The notes beneath the pieces are model-generated. The model was given only the letters and a program-made list of their open reading frames with translations, ran no database searches and was not told where the DNA came from. From assembly GCA_913777325.1 (NCBI GenBank), contig CAJYSA010000114.1:1-34149 (forward strand): a stretch of DNA of 34,149 nt, written 5' to 3'. Below are positions 8,570 to 15,424 of this stretch, in pieces. The stretch's first letter is position 1; every line of letters starts with the position of its first letter. The position numbers and the translations under genes are program-made. The stretch comes from an uncultured Sphingomonas sp. Lineage in GTDB: Bacteria > Pseudomonadota > Alphaproteobacteria > Sphingomonadales > Sphingomonadaceae.

Positions 8570-9046
8570 TTATTGGGTAAATTGGTTAAGGAGCGGTTCG
8601 CGAAGCGCGAGCAGCCCGGCCAGTGCGATCGCCACGCCATACGGGACCTCGATCGCCGCATCGCTGCGCCGCCAGCGCCGCTCGACGAGCATGGCAACCG
8701 TCAGCGCGCCACCGATGACCGACATGACCAGCAGCATGTCGAGCACGCGCAACGGCGTGAGCCAAAGCGCGAGGGCGCCGATCAACTTCACATCCCCGCC
8801 GCCCATCTGGCCCATGGCAAAGGCACCGACGAACAGCGCGAAGACGAGGAGCGCCACCAGCAGCTGCACCGCCATGCCGGGCCAAACGTCGAGTCCGATC
8901 GCCAGCCACCAGAGCGGCGCCAGCAGCGCGATCGCGGCATTCTTCCAATTGGCGATCTCGCGCGATCGCACGTCTTGGATGCCCGCGGAGAGCAGCAACG
9001 CGCCCACGATCGCGGGCAGCAGCCATGTAAGAAATCCCCCGTGCAT
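8570..9046 (-). CDS. cpaA: prepilin peptidase CpaA/TadV (A24 family)
   Basis: A 158-residue polytopic membrane aspartic protease that removes the leader from Flp-type prepilins. The two catalytic aspartates are visible: Asp25 in GIQDVRSREI and Asp85 in the GGGDVKL motif. About six hydrophobic helices span the protein. It lacks the N-terminal methylase domain of GspO/PilD, as expected for the short Tad-type enzymes. It is the first gene of the minus-strand pilus operon. The promoter should lie in the 41-nt gap to the divergent hydrolase gene or overlap its 5' end; no convincing -35/-10 pair stands out. No pilin gene precedes it. Confidence 0.92.
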   Translation of the reverse strand: MHGGFLTWLLPAIVGALLLSAGIQDVRSREIANWKNAAIALLAPLWWLAIGLDVWPGMAVQLLVALLVFALFVGAFAMGQMGGGDVKLIGALALWLTPLRVLDMLLVMSVIGGALTVAMLVERRWRRSDAAIEVPYGVAIALAGLLALREPLLNQFTQ

Positions 9047-9087
9047 GGTGCATGGCGCTAGACGGAATGGTTTGAGAAACCGTAACC

Positions 9088-10035
9088 ATGGCCGCGATGC
9101 CGACCATCATGGATCCCAGCGCGCTCCGCCGCGCCATTCCGGGCGACGCGCGGATCTCGTTCGACACCGCCGCCGACGGCTGGCGGTTGCGTCGGTTCAC
9201 CCGGGCGGGGACAGGACGCGGCGCGCTGATGTTCCAGGGCGGGCGCGGCGACATTATCGAGAAATATCTTGAGGCCCTCGCAGGCTGGCACGATCGCGGC
9301 TGGGCGGTCACGGCCTTCGACTGGCGAGGGCAGGGTGGCTCGGGGCGGCTGTGTCCCGACCATCACGTCGGGCATTGCGACGATTTTGGGCCGTGGATCG
9401 ACGATCTGGCGGCGATCTGGCGTGACTGGACCACGGCGACCGATGGCCCACATGTGATCGTCGGCCATTCGATGGGCGGCTATCTGGTGCTTCGCGCGCT
9501 GCTCGATGGCGTGATTCGCGCCGATGCGGTGGTGCTGGTTGCGCCGATGCTGGGGCTGCGCTCGCCGGTCGGCGCCGTCGCTGGCGGGCAGATCGCGCGT
9601 TTGATGCGCCATATCGGCGATCCGACCCGCCCGGCGTGGAAGAACCACGAGCGTCCGGGAAGGTTGGATCGACGAACCTTGCTGACCGCCGATGCGGATC
9701 GCTACGCCGACGAGGCGTGGTGGCTGGCCGCGCGGCCCGAACTGCAGCTCGGCCCGCCGAGCTGGGCGTGGCTGGACGAGGCGTTCAAGGCGACGGCCCG
9801 GCTGCGCGCGGATCCGAAGCTTGCCGAGGTGACGACGCCGATCCTGATGCTGGTGGCGGAGCATGACCGGCTGGTCGATGCGCGTGCCGCGGCGACCGTC
9901 GCCGCCCGGATTCCGACGGCGACGCTGGTGCGATACGGCAAGGATGCCGCGCATGAGCTTCTGCGCGAGGCCGATCCCGTCCGTACGCACGCGATGGCGG
10001 CGATCGATGCGTTCCTCGATCGGCATGCCGCATGA
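9088..10035 (+). CDS. alpha/beta hydrolase, lysophospholipase/monoacylglycerol-lipase-like
   Basis: A 315-residue alpha/beta-hydrolase-fold protein of the PldB-like serine hydrolases. The nucleophile elbow GHSMGG is present (Ser128). The oxyanion region is represented by LMFQGGRGDIIEKYLEAL, and DWRGQGGSGR follows in the position usual for lysophospholipases. A C-terminal acid/His pair fits MLVAEHDRLVD (Asp) and GKDAAHELLRE (His). No signal peptide is seen, so it is probably cytoplasmic or loosely membrane-bound. In-frame ATGs also occur at 9097 and 9109 and none has a strong Shine-Dalgarno, so the exact start is uncertain. The stop overlaps the next start (ATGA). The substrate cannot be told from sequence. 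Confidence 0.85.
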   Translation: MAAMPTIMDPSALRRAIPGDARISFDTAADGWRLRRFTRAGTGRGALMFQGGRGDIIEKYLEALAGWHDRGWAVTAFDWRGQGGSGRLCPDHHVGHCDDFGPWIDDLAAIWRDWTTATDGPHVIVGHSMGGYLVLRALLDGVIRADAVVLVAPMLGLRSPVGAVAGGQIARLMRHIGDPTRPAWKNHERPGRLDRRTLLTADADRYADEAWWLAARPELQLGPPSWAWLDEAFKATARLRADPKLAEVTTPILMLVAEHDRLVDARAAATVAARIPTATLVRYGKDAAHELLREADPVRTHAMAAIDAFLDRHAA

Positions 10036-11102
10036 CCTTCGACATCGCGATCGTCGGCGCCGGGATCGCTGGCGCCAGTCTGGCGGCGGCGATCGGCGAC
10101 CGCGCACGCATCGTGCTGATCGAGGGAGAAGAGCGACCCGGCTATCACGCGACGGGTCGGTCGGCGGCCTTCTGGTCCGAAACCTATGGCGGACCTGGGG
10201 TCCAGCCGCTGACCACCGCATCCGGCGCCGCGTTGCGGGCGGGCGGATACCTCGACCCGCTGGGCGCGGTGCATATCGGGCGTCAGGAAGATGCCGGCGC
10301 GATCGCCGCGCTGCTGGATGAGTTCGCGGGCACGCCGGTCGCGCTGTCAGAGGTCGATCCGCGCCCGCTGGTGCCGGGATTGCGGCGCAACTGGGCGTTG
10401 GGGGTGAGCGAGCCGACGTGTGCCTATATCGACGTGGGCAAGCTGCACGGTGACTATCTGGCGGCCGCGCAGCGATCGGGTGCGGTCGTGGAGAGCTCGG
10501 CGCGGCTGGCGCGGGCGGTGCGGCGGGCTGGCGCGTGGCGGATCGACACGGACGATGGGCGTTCGTTCGCCGCGACGATGCTGGTCGACGCGGCGGGCGC
10601 GTGGGCGGACGAGGTAGCCGAACGCTCGGGCGTCGCGCCGATCGGGATCACCGCGTATCGGCGCACGATGGTGCAATTGGAAACCGACCCGCCGGCGCCC
10701 TCCGCGATGCCGTTCGTGATCGACGTCAGTGGCGGCTTCTACTTCAAGCCTGAGGCGGGAGGGCGATTGTGGTTGAGCCCGCATGACGAACATGCGGTGA
10801 CGCCGCACGATGTCGCCGCCGAGGAATGGGACGTCGCGGTGGCCATCGACCGGTTCGAGCGGGCGGTCGACTGGCGTGTGGTGCGGGTGGAGCGGCGCTG
10901 GGCAGGGCTACGGTCGTTCGCGCCCGATCGTTTGCCGGTGTTCGGAATGGCGGAGCCGGGCTTCTTCTGGTTCGCGGGCCAGGGCGGTTTTGGAATTCAG
11001 ACGGCGCCGGCGGCGGCGGCGGTCGGGGCGGCGCTGTTGTTGGGCCACTTGCCGCCGGCGGGCGTGGATGTCGAACGGTATCTGCCCGCCCGGTTGCGCT
11101 GA
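10032..11102 (+). CDS. FAD-dependent oxidoreductase, DAO family
   Basis: A 356-residue D-amino-acid-oxidase-type flavoprotein (DadA/GlpD/L2HGDH superfamily). The Rossmann dinucleotide-binding motif GAGIAG is at residues 9-14, with an acidic end of the second strand at LIEGE. A second FAD contact is ATMLVDAAGAWADEVAE, and near the C-terminus is GFFWFAGQGGFGIQTAPAAAAVGAALLLG. The segment ERPGYHATGRSAAFWSETYGG resembles sarcosine/glycine-oxidase-like members. The substrate is unknown. It is translationally coupled to the hydrolase by a 4-nt ATGA overlap, so the two probably act in one process. It is followed by a region largely without genes. Confidence 0.87.
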   Translation: MTFDIAIVGAGIAGASLAAAIGDRARIVLIEGEERPGYHATGRSAAFWSETYGGPGVQPLTTASGAALRAGGYLDPLGAVHIGRQEDAGAIAALLDEFAGTPVALSEVDPRPLVPGLRRNWALGVSEPTCAYIDVGKLHGDYLAAAQRSGAVVESSARLARAVRRAGAWRIDTDDGRSFAATMLVDAAGAWADEVAERSGVAPIGITAYRRTMVQLETDPPAPSAMPFVIDVSGGFYFKPEAGGRLWLSPHDEHAVTPHDVAAEEWDVAVAIDRFERAVDWRVVRVERRWAGLRSFAPDRLPVFGMAEPGFFWFAGQGGFGIQTAPAAAAVGAALLLGHLPPAGVDVERYLPARLR

Positions 11103-11108
11103 GTTGCG

Positions 11109-11234
11109 TTAGCGGGCCTTGTGGTCCGGCACGGCGGGCACCTGGCCGAGCAAGGTGAGCAGCGTGGGCATGTCGTCGGTGATATAGGTGTCGGTGGGAA
11201 CGCGCACGCTGGAGCGGAGTGCCTTGCCCATCAT
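11109..11234 (-). CDS. possible small protein, 41 aa, unknown
   Basis: A short frame reading MMGKALRSSVRVPTDTYITD and ending VPAVPDHKAR. An AGGAG Shine-Dalgarno lies about 8 nt upstream of the double ATG. The frame stays open far upstream, but the upstream translation looks non-coding (Arg/Ser/Pro-rich with no start of its own). No family is recognised. It is convergent with the FAD oxidoreductase, 6 nt from its stop. It could also be the C-terminal remnant of a decayed gene. Confidence 0.3.
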   Translation of the reverse strand: MMGKALRSSVRVPTDTYITDDMPTLLTLLGQVPAVPDHKAR

Positions 11235-11483
11235 GGCCAATCGCTCCTGACGCTCCCGCTCCTTCGCCTGCACCACTTCGATCCCGTACGCTGGATGACG
11301 ACGCCAGAAAACATGCGGCGTCCGATGCGATCTAGAACCGGTCGTCGACCCGGCGGTTCCAGTGAGCGGCGCGGTTCGTCGTGCAGGACCGTCCGGCGGT
11401 CGGAGAAAATCGTTCAGCCTGGCGAAACATTTGCGGTCGCCGACGATTATGTGCGGCATCGATGAACGGCAACGAAGGTCGCC
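11235..11483. other. intergenic stretch, no supported gene
   Basis: With the flanking weak small ORFs, this belongs to the roughly 570-nt stretch between the FAD oxidoreductase and rplI. Translations in all frames look like random high-GC sequence. No tRNA or recognisable RNA was found. Short inverted pieces such as GAACCG with CGGTTC near 11335-11360 are too short to mean much. Confidence 0.5.
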
Positions 11484-11564
11484 ATGCTCAAGCACTTCAT
11501 GCCTTTGGCTCTTGCGCTCATGCCGCTCGCCGCCGTGGTCGGCGCGGTTTACGCAGTTCCCTGA
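11484..11564 (+). CDS. possible hydrophobic microprotein, 26 aa
   Basis: The ATG at 11484 opens a 26-codon frame whose product is a single hydrophobic helix after a lysine/histidine (MLKHFMPLALALMPLAAVVG, then six more residues). It looks like a small membrane protein or a bare signal peptide. A weak GAAGG lies about 6 nt upstream. It is followed within 50 nt by inverted repeats, including the strong bidirectional terminator, which would end its transcript. The hydrophobic composition could be chance. Confidence 0.35.
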   Translation: MLKHFMPLALALMPLAAVVGAVYAVP

Positions 11565-11580
11565 CACCCGTCCCCCCGAG

Positions 11581-11606
11581 CGCCACCCCACCCCCCGAGG
11601 GTGGCG
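11581..11606. repeat. short inverted repeat (8-bp stem)
   Basis: CGCCACCC (11581-11588) pairs with GGGTGGCG (11599-11606) around a C-rich loop. It lies just before the strong terminator and has no T-run of its own. Confidence 0.45.
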
Positions 11607-11614
11607 CCACACGG

Positions 11615-11648
11615 AAAGGCCCGCCCGGATCGCTCCGGGCGGGCCTTT
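11615..11648. terminator. strong bidirectional intrinsic terminator downstream of rplI
   Basis: A perfect 15-bp stem, AAAGGCCCGCCCGGA (11615-11629) and TCCGGGCGGGCCTTT (11634-11648), closes a 4-nt loop TCGC. The stem ends in an A/T run on both sides, so it can act on either strand. On the minus strand it lies 26 nt past the rplI stop and should end the rpsF-rpsR-rplI transcript. On the plus strand it would stop transcripts coming from the upstream microORF region. Confidence 0.88.
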
Positions 11649-11673
11649 CTCATGGTCCGACAGGCGGCGGGCG

Positions 11674-12267
11674 TCAGCCCTGCGCGTCGTCCGACTGCAC
11701 TTCGGCGGTCGCGCCCGGCTCGGCGTTCGGATCGTAATCCTCGGTGAAACCGCCCTGATCGCGGCCTTCCTCGAAGACCTGCTGCATGACGTCGACACCC
11801 GCCGACTGCATCTCGGCCTCTTCGGGCGAGCGCGCGACGTTGACCTTGACCGTGACGACGACCTCCGGGTGCAGCTGCACCTTGACGTCGTACAGGCCGA
11901 TCGACTTGATCGGACGGTCCAGCACCACCTGGCTCTTGGTCACCTTGTGACCATCGGCCTGAAGCGCCTCGACCAGATCGCGCACGGCGACCGAGCCGTA
12001 GAGCTGGCCGGTGTTCGACGACTGGCGGATCAGCGTGATCTGCGCGTCCTTGAACGAACCGGCTTCCTTCTCGGCCTCGCCGCGACGGTTGGCGTTCTCG
12101 CTCTCGATGCGGGCGCGGTTCGCCTCGAACACCTTGCGGTTCGCCTCGTTGGCGCGCAGCGCCTTCTTGTTCGGGAGCAGGTAGTTACGGGCGAACCCGT
12201 CCTTGACCTTCACCACGTCGCCGATGCCGCCGAGCTTCTCGACGCGCTCAAGCAGGATGATATCCAT
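11674..12267 (-). CDS. rplI: 50S ribosomal protein L9
   Basis: A 197-residue ribosomal protein. The N-terminal rRNA-binding domain is clear: MDIILLERVEKLGGIGDVVKV, then the L9 signature region with NYLLPNKKALRAN. A connecting helix (about 45-75) and the C-terminal domain (LYGSVAVRDLVEALQADGHKV, PIKSIGLYDVKVQLHPEV) follow. Bacterial L9 is usually near 150 residues; here an acidic tail of roughly 45 residues is added (GGFTEDYDPNAEPGATAEVQ and onward), as found in many alphaproteobacteria. It lies 12 nt downstream of rpsR and is the last gene of the operon. Confidence 0.97.
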   Translation of the reverse strand: MDIILLERVEKLGGIGDVVKVKDGFARNYLLPNKKALRANEANRKVFEANRARIESENANRRGEAEKEAGSFKDAQITLIRQSSNTGQLYGSVAVRDLVEALQADGHKVTKSQVVLDRPIKSIGLYDVKVQLHPEVVVTVKVNVARSPEEAEMQSAGVDVMQQVFEEGRDQGGFTEDYDPNAEPGATAEVQSDDAQG

Positions 12268-12279
12268 CTGCTCTTCTCC

Positions 12280-12504
12280 TTACTTCACGACGTAGGGCAG
12301 CAGGCCCAGGTGACGTGCGCGCTTGATGGCCTGCGCCAGCTCGCGCTGCTTCTTGGCGCTCACCGAGGTGATGCGCGACGGGACGATCTTGCCACGCTCG
12401 GATACGAAGCCCTGGAGCAGACGCACGTCCTTATAGTCGATCCGGGGCGCATCCTTGGCGCTGAACGGGCACGACTTGCGGCGGCGGAAAAACGGACGCG
12501 CCAT
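12280..12504 (-). CDS. rpsR: 30S ribosomal protein S18
   Basis: A 74-residue protein with the usual S18 body: basic N-terminus [14 protein letters not shown], then [25 protein letters not shown] and [22 protein letters not shown]. It binds the 30S platform together with S6. The start overlaps the rpsF stop by one base (TAATG), consistent with coupled, balanced synthesis of the S6:S18 pair. Confidence 0.98.
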   Translation of the reverse strand: MARPFFRRRKSCPFSAKDAPRIDYKDVRLLQGFVSERGKIVPSRITSVSAKKQRELAQAIKRARHLGLLPYVVK

Positions 12505-12929
12505 TATGCGGCCTCCTCTTCACGGTCACGACGGGGGCCACGATCGCCGCGGTCACCACGCTCGCCACGGCCGCCTTCGCGGTCGCTGCGGCGCTCACGG
12601 TCGCGCTCCTGCTTGCGCATCATCACGGTCGGACCCTCTTCGTGGCCGTCGACGCGGACGGTCATGTAGCGGATCACGTCCTCGTTGATGCTGGTCTGAC
12701 GCTCCAGCTCGGCGACGGTGTCGCCCGGCGCGTCGATCTCGAGCATCACGTAATGTGCCTTGCGGTTCTTCGCGATGCGATAGGCCAGCGAACGCAGACC
12801 CCAGGTCTCGGTCTTGACGACCTTGCCGCCGCGTTCCTCGACGATCTTGGTGGCGGTTTCCGCCAGCGTGTCCACCTGCGCCTGTGCCAGATCCTGGCGC
12901 GCAAGGAACACATGCTCGTACAGAGCCAT
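12504..12929 (-). CDS. rpsF: 30S ribosomal protein S6
   Basis: 141 residues from the ATG at 12927-12929 ([14 protein letters not shown]). This start is chosen because it matches the family N-terminus and has GAAGG about 8 nt upstream; a longer open frame to 13058 has no S6-like sequence. Core S6 motifs are [25 protein letters not shown] and the end of the fold at [11 protein letters not shown]. The last 35 residues are a charged low-complexity tail of Arg, Glu, Asp and Gly (repeats of RGDRG type), as common in alphaproteobacteria. It is the first gene of the S6-S18-L9 operon. Confidence 0.96.
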   Translation of the reverse strand: MALYEHVFLARQDLAQAQVDTLAETATKIVEERGGKVVKTETWGLRSLAYRIAKNRKAHYVMLEIDAPGDTVAELERQTSINEDVIRYMTVRVDGHEEGPTVMMRKQERDRERRSDREGGRGERGDRGDRGPRRDREEEAA

Positions 12930-13046
12930 GCATGTACCTTCATGTTGGCCGATCGCTGACGTGCGCCCCATGCGCAACGCCCCTCCGGCTGTCGTTCCAA
13001 CGGCAAAGGGCGGCAAGGGTGATTCCCTTCCGCCCGACGCCGTCGC

Positions 13047-13075
13047 GCTATGGCCCAATACCGCAGCTCACGCAA
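13047..13075 (-). promoter_or_regulatory. possible rpsF promoter
   Basis: Read on the minus strand, TTGCGT (13075-13070) is followed after 17 nt by CATAGC (13052-13047), about 118 nt before the rpsF start. The -35 is good and the -10 weak, as often in alphaproteobacteria. The GAATGTTG repeats begin immediately upstream. Confidence 0.35.
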
Positions 13076-13076
13076 C

Positions 13077-13137
13077 CGAATGTTGAGGCGTGAATGTTGC
13101 GAATGTTGAGACGATAACGCGTTGGATTCAACATTCG
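13077..13137. repeat. clustered GAATGTTG repeats with a 10-bp inverted pair between rpsF and fabD
   Basis: Three direct copies of GAATGTTG (13078-13085, 13092-13099, 13101-13108) and one inverted copy CAACATTC (13129-13136) lie in 60 nt. Two direct copies extend to CGAATGTTGA (13077-13086 and 13100-13109), and the inverted copy extends to TCAACATTCG (13128-13137). This gives a perfect 10-bp inverted repeat with an 18-nt spacer. They sit in the divergent promoter region, a likely place for a regulator binding site. Confidence 0.7.
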
Positions 13138-13241
13138 TGGGCCTGCCCGATCTTCTACCACATTACCCCGCGAATCGCCAGCGCGGTTGACCGGACGCGG
13201 GCGTGCGGCCTAGCAGCGCGGCCTTCAAACGGAGGTCCATC

Positions 13242-14201
13242 ATGCGCGCGTTCATCTTTCCGGGTCAGGGCAGCCAGGCGGTCGGCATGGGTGCGGCGCT
13301 GGCCGATGCCTCGCCAATAGCGCGCGAGGTGTTCGGCGAGGTGGACGAGGCGCTGGGGCAGAACCTGCGTCGCCTGATGGCGGAGGGGCCGGCGGACGAA
13401 CTGACGCTGACCGAGAATGCGCAGCCCGCGATCATGGCCAACGCGATCGCGACGCTGAGCGTCTTGACGCGCGAGGGCAATGTGCGGCTGTCGGAAAAGG
13501 CCGATTACGTCGCCGGGCACTCGCTGGGCGAATATAGCGCCTTGTGCGCGGCGGAGGCGTTGGACCTCGGGACGACCGCACGGCTGCTGAAGACGCGTGG
13601 GCGCGCGATGCAGGCGGCGGTGCCGGTCGGCGAAGGCGCGATGGCCGCGCTGCTGGGGGCCGACGTCGAGAAGGCGCAGACGATCGCCGGCGCGGCGGTC
13701 GATGCGATCCTGGCGGAGGGCGGCGAGGAACTGGTCTGCACCGTCGCCAACGACAACGACCCGTCGCAGGTGGTGATCTCCGGCCACCGTATCGCGGTGG
13801 AGCGCGCGGTGGCGTTGGCCAAGGAGCTGGGCGCCAAGCGCGCGGTGTTGCTGCCGGTGTCGGCGCCGTTCCACTGCGCGCTGATGGAGGATGCGGCGCG
13901 GGTGATGGAGGGCGCGCTGGCCGATGCCGATTTGCGCGCGCCGCTGGTGCCGGTGTTCGCGAACGTCGATGCGGCGGCGGTGGCCGATCCGGGCGCGATC
14001 CGCCGCCTGCTGGTCGAGCAGGTGACGGGGCGCGTGCGGTGGCGCGAGTCGGTGCTGGCGATGGTCGACGCGGGGGTGACGGAGTTCGTCGAATTCGGCG
14101 GCAAGGTGCTGTCGCCGATGGTCAAGCGCATCGCGCCGGATGTCGAGGCGGTGAGCGTCGTTTCGATGGACGATATCGAGGCGGTGCTGAAGAAGATGTG
14201 A
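13242..14201 (+). CDS. fabD: malonyl-CoA:ACP transacylase
   Basis: 319 residues from the ATG at 13242 with GGAGG 6 nt upstream. The enzyme moves malonyl from CoA to acyl carrier protein, the entry step of type II fatty-acid synthesis. Motifs: N-terminal FPGQGSQAVGMG, active-site GHSLGEY (Ser94), the catalytic His in SAPFHCALM (His211), and PVFANVDAAAV near the end. It heads fabD-(insert)-fabG-acpP-fabF-mltG. In related genomes fabG usually follows directly; here a GxxExxY gene with flanking inverted repeats intervenes. Confidence 0.97.
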   Translation: MRAFIFPGQGSQAVGMGAALADASPIAREVFGEVDEALGQNLRRLMAEGPADELTLTENAQPAIMANAIATLSVLTREGNVRLSEKADYVAGHSLGEYSALCAAEALDLGTTARLLKTRGRAMQAAVPVGEGAMAALLGADVEKAQTIAGAAVDAILAEGGEELVCTVANDNDPSQVVISGHRIAVERAVALAKELGAKRAVLLPVSAPFHCALMEDAARVMEGALADADLRAPLVPVFANVDAAAVADPGAIRRLLVEQVTGRVRWRESVLAMVDAGVTEFVEFGGKVLSPMVKRIAPDVEAVSVVSMDDIEAVLKKM

Positions 14202-14202
14202 T

Positions 14203-14230
14203 GTTCACGCGGAGGCGCGGAGGCGCGGAG
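14203..14230 (+). repeat. left arm of the 28-bp inverted repeat
   Basis: Built from three near-tandem GCGGAG(G)C steps. It contains the GGAG (14227-14230) that serves as Shine-Dalgarno for the GxxExxY gene. Confidence 0.9.
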
Positions 14231-14235
14231 AAGAA

Positions 14236-14661
14236 GTGAGAGACATCGATGCCATCAGCGGTGACGTTCTCGATCTCGCGTTGCGCCTTCATCGCGAGCT
14301 CGGACCGGGGCTGCTGGAGAGCGTGTACGAGACCGTCATGGCCGGGCGTCTGAGCGCGATGGGCTATTCCGTCTCCCGACAGCATCCGGTGGACATTCAC
14401 TTCGACGGGCAGATCTTTCCGGCGGCGTTTCGCATCGATCTGCTGATCGACGGTCGGCTTGTTGTCGAGATAAAATCGGTCGAGAAGTTGCTGGCGGTGC
14501 ACGGCAAGCAACTGCTGACGTATCTGAGGCTTATCGAGCAGCCTGTCGGGCTGCTCATCAATTTCGGAGGTGAGACCTTGAAGGAAGGAGTGCGACGTGT
14601 CGTCAATAACCATCGCCCCTCCGCGTCTCCGCGCCTCCGCGTGAACCAATCAACGGAGTAA
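14236..14661 (+). CDS. GxxExxY family protein (PD-(D/E)XK nuclease-like)
   Basis: 141 residues from a GTG at 14236, the only in-frame start before the conserved core, with GGAG upstream. The name-giving motif is seen as GLLESVY within LRLHRELGPGLLESVYETVM (about residues 22-37). A nuclease-like core follows: Asp in RIDLLIDG, then Glu-x-Lys in LVVEIKSVEKL, and a Gln/Tyr helix KQLLTYLRL, matching the PD-(D/E)XK plan with the QxxxY element of RecB-like nucleases. The family's function is not established. The C-terminal 15 or so residues are encoded by the right inverted repeat and by host sequence beyond it. The stop TAA lies 3 nt before fabG, overlapping the fabG ribosome-binding region. Confidence 0.85.
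   Translation: MRDIDAISGDVLDLALRLHRELGPGLLESVYETVMAGRLSAMGYSVSRQHPVDIHFDGQIFPAAFRIDLLIDGRLVVEIKSVEKLLAVHGKQLLTYLRLIEQPVGLLINFGGETLKEGVRRVVNNHRPSASPRLRVNQSTE
14619..14646 (-). repeat. right arm of the 28-bp inverted repeat
   Basis: The reverse complement matches the left arm at 27 of 28 positions. It lies inside the 3' end of the GxxExxY reading frame, encoding roughly SPRLRVN. Confidence 0.9.
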
Positions 14662-14664
14662 CCA

Positions 14665-15420
14665 ATGTTCGACCTTACAGGCATGACCGCGCTGGTGACG
14701 GGCGCTTCGGGGGGGATCGGGTCGGCGATCGCGACGGGGTTGGCGGCGCAGGGCGCGCGGCTGGCGGTGTCGGGGTCGAATGTCGCCAAGCTGGAGGCGT
14801 TCCTGGCGACGCTGCCGGGGGATGGGCCGGGCGAGGGGCATGTCGCGGTGCCGTGCGACCTGTCGGATTCGGCGGCGGTCGATGCGCTGGTGCCGCAGGC
14901 GGTGGAGAAACTGGGCGGGCGGATCGACATCCTGGTCAACAATGCCGGGGTCACGCGCGACAATCTGGCGATGCGCATGAAGGACGACGAATGGGATCAG
15001 GTGATCCGCGTCAACCTGGAGGCCGCGTTCCGGCTGATCCGCGCCGCCGCGAAGCCGATGATGAAGCAGCGCTTCGGACGCGTGATCTCGATCACCTCGG
15101 TGGTGGGACAGACCGGCAATCCGGGTCAGGCGAATTATGCCGCGTCGAAGGCCGGGTTGGTCGGCATGTCCAAGGCGCTGGCGCAGGAACTGGCCAGCCG
15201 CAACATCACCGTCAATTGCGTCGCGCCGGGCTTCATCCGCTCGGCGATGACCGACGGGCTGCCGGAGGCGCAGAAGAGCGCACTGACCGCGCGCATCCCG
15301 GCGGGCGACCTGGGCAGCGGAGATGACATCGCCGCGGCGGTCGTCTACCTGGCCTCGAAGGAGGCGGGTTACGTCACCGGGCAGACCATCCACGTCAACG
15401 GGGGTATGGCGATGGTCTGA
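14665..15420 (+). CDS. fabG: 3-oxoacyl-ACP reductase
   Basis: A 251-residue short-chain dehydrogenase that reduces 3-oxoacyl-ACP with NADPH in fatty-acid elongation. The cofactor motif TGASGGIG lies near residues 12-19 and NNAG near 92-95. The catalytic triad is Ser145 (in ITSVVG), Tyr158 and Lys162 (in NYAASKAG). The C-terminal YVTGQTIHVNGGMAMV ending is typical of FabG. A GGAG precedes the ATG. The GxxExxY frame ends just upstream, so translation of the two may be coupled. Confidence 0.96.
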   Translation: MFDLTGMTALVTGASGGIGSAIATGLAAQGARLAVSGSNVAKLEAFLATLPGDGPGEGHVAVPCDLSDSAAVDALVPQAVEKLGGRIDILVNNAGVTRDNLAMRMKDDEWDQVIRVNLEAAFRLIRAAAKPMMKQRFGRVISITSVVGQTGNPGQANYAASKAGLVGMSKALAQELASRNITVNCVAPGFIRSAMTDGLPEAQKSALTARIPAGDLGSGDDIAAAVVYLASKEAGYVTGQTIHVNGGMAMV

Positions 15421-15424
15421 GCCA

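Larger units (their letters stand above)
14203..14646. mobile_element. GxxExxY gene unit bounded by 28-bp terminal inverted repeats (candidate mobile unit)
   Basis: The left arm (14203-14230) begins GTTCACGCGGAGGCGCGGAG. The reverse complement of the right arm (14646 down to 14619) has the same 20 bases, then one mismatch, then CGCGGAG, so 27 of 28 positions match. The unit is 444 bp, starts 1 nt after the fabD stop and ends 18 nt before fabG. No target-site duplication is evident. There is no transposase; the only gene is the GxxExxY one. The inverted repeat is certain, and mobility is inferred. Confidence 0.6.

Noticed and set aside
11109-11798. The full 229-codon minus-strand frame running from rplI into the gene-poor region
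   Set aside because: Its first half overlaps rplI in another frame and reads through the strong terminator; only the last 41 codons have any plausibility and are listed with low confidence.
11362-12669. A 435-codon plus-strand frame across the L9-S18-S6 operon
   Set aside because: It lies opposite three unmistakable ribosomal protein genes and shows no protein family features.
12930-13076. An S6:S18-binding autoregulatory leader in the rpsF 5' region
   Set aside because: Such leaders exist in many bacteria and the spacing would allow one, but I could not identify the conserved structure by eye, so I do not claim it.
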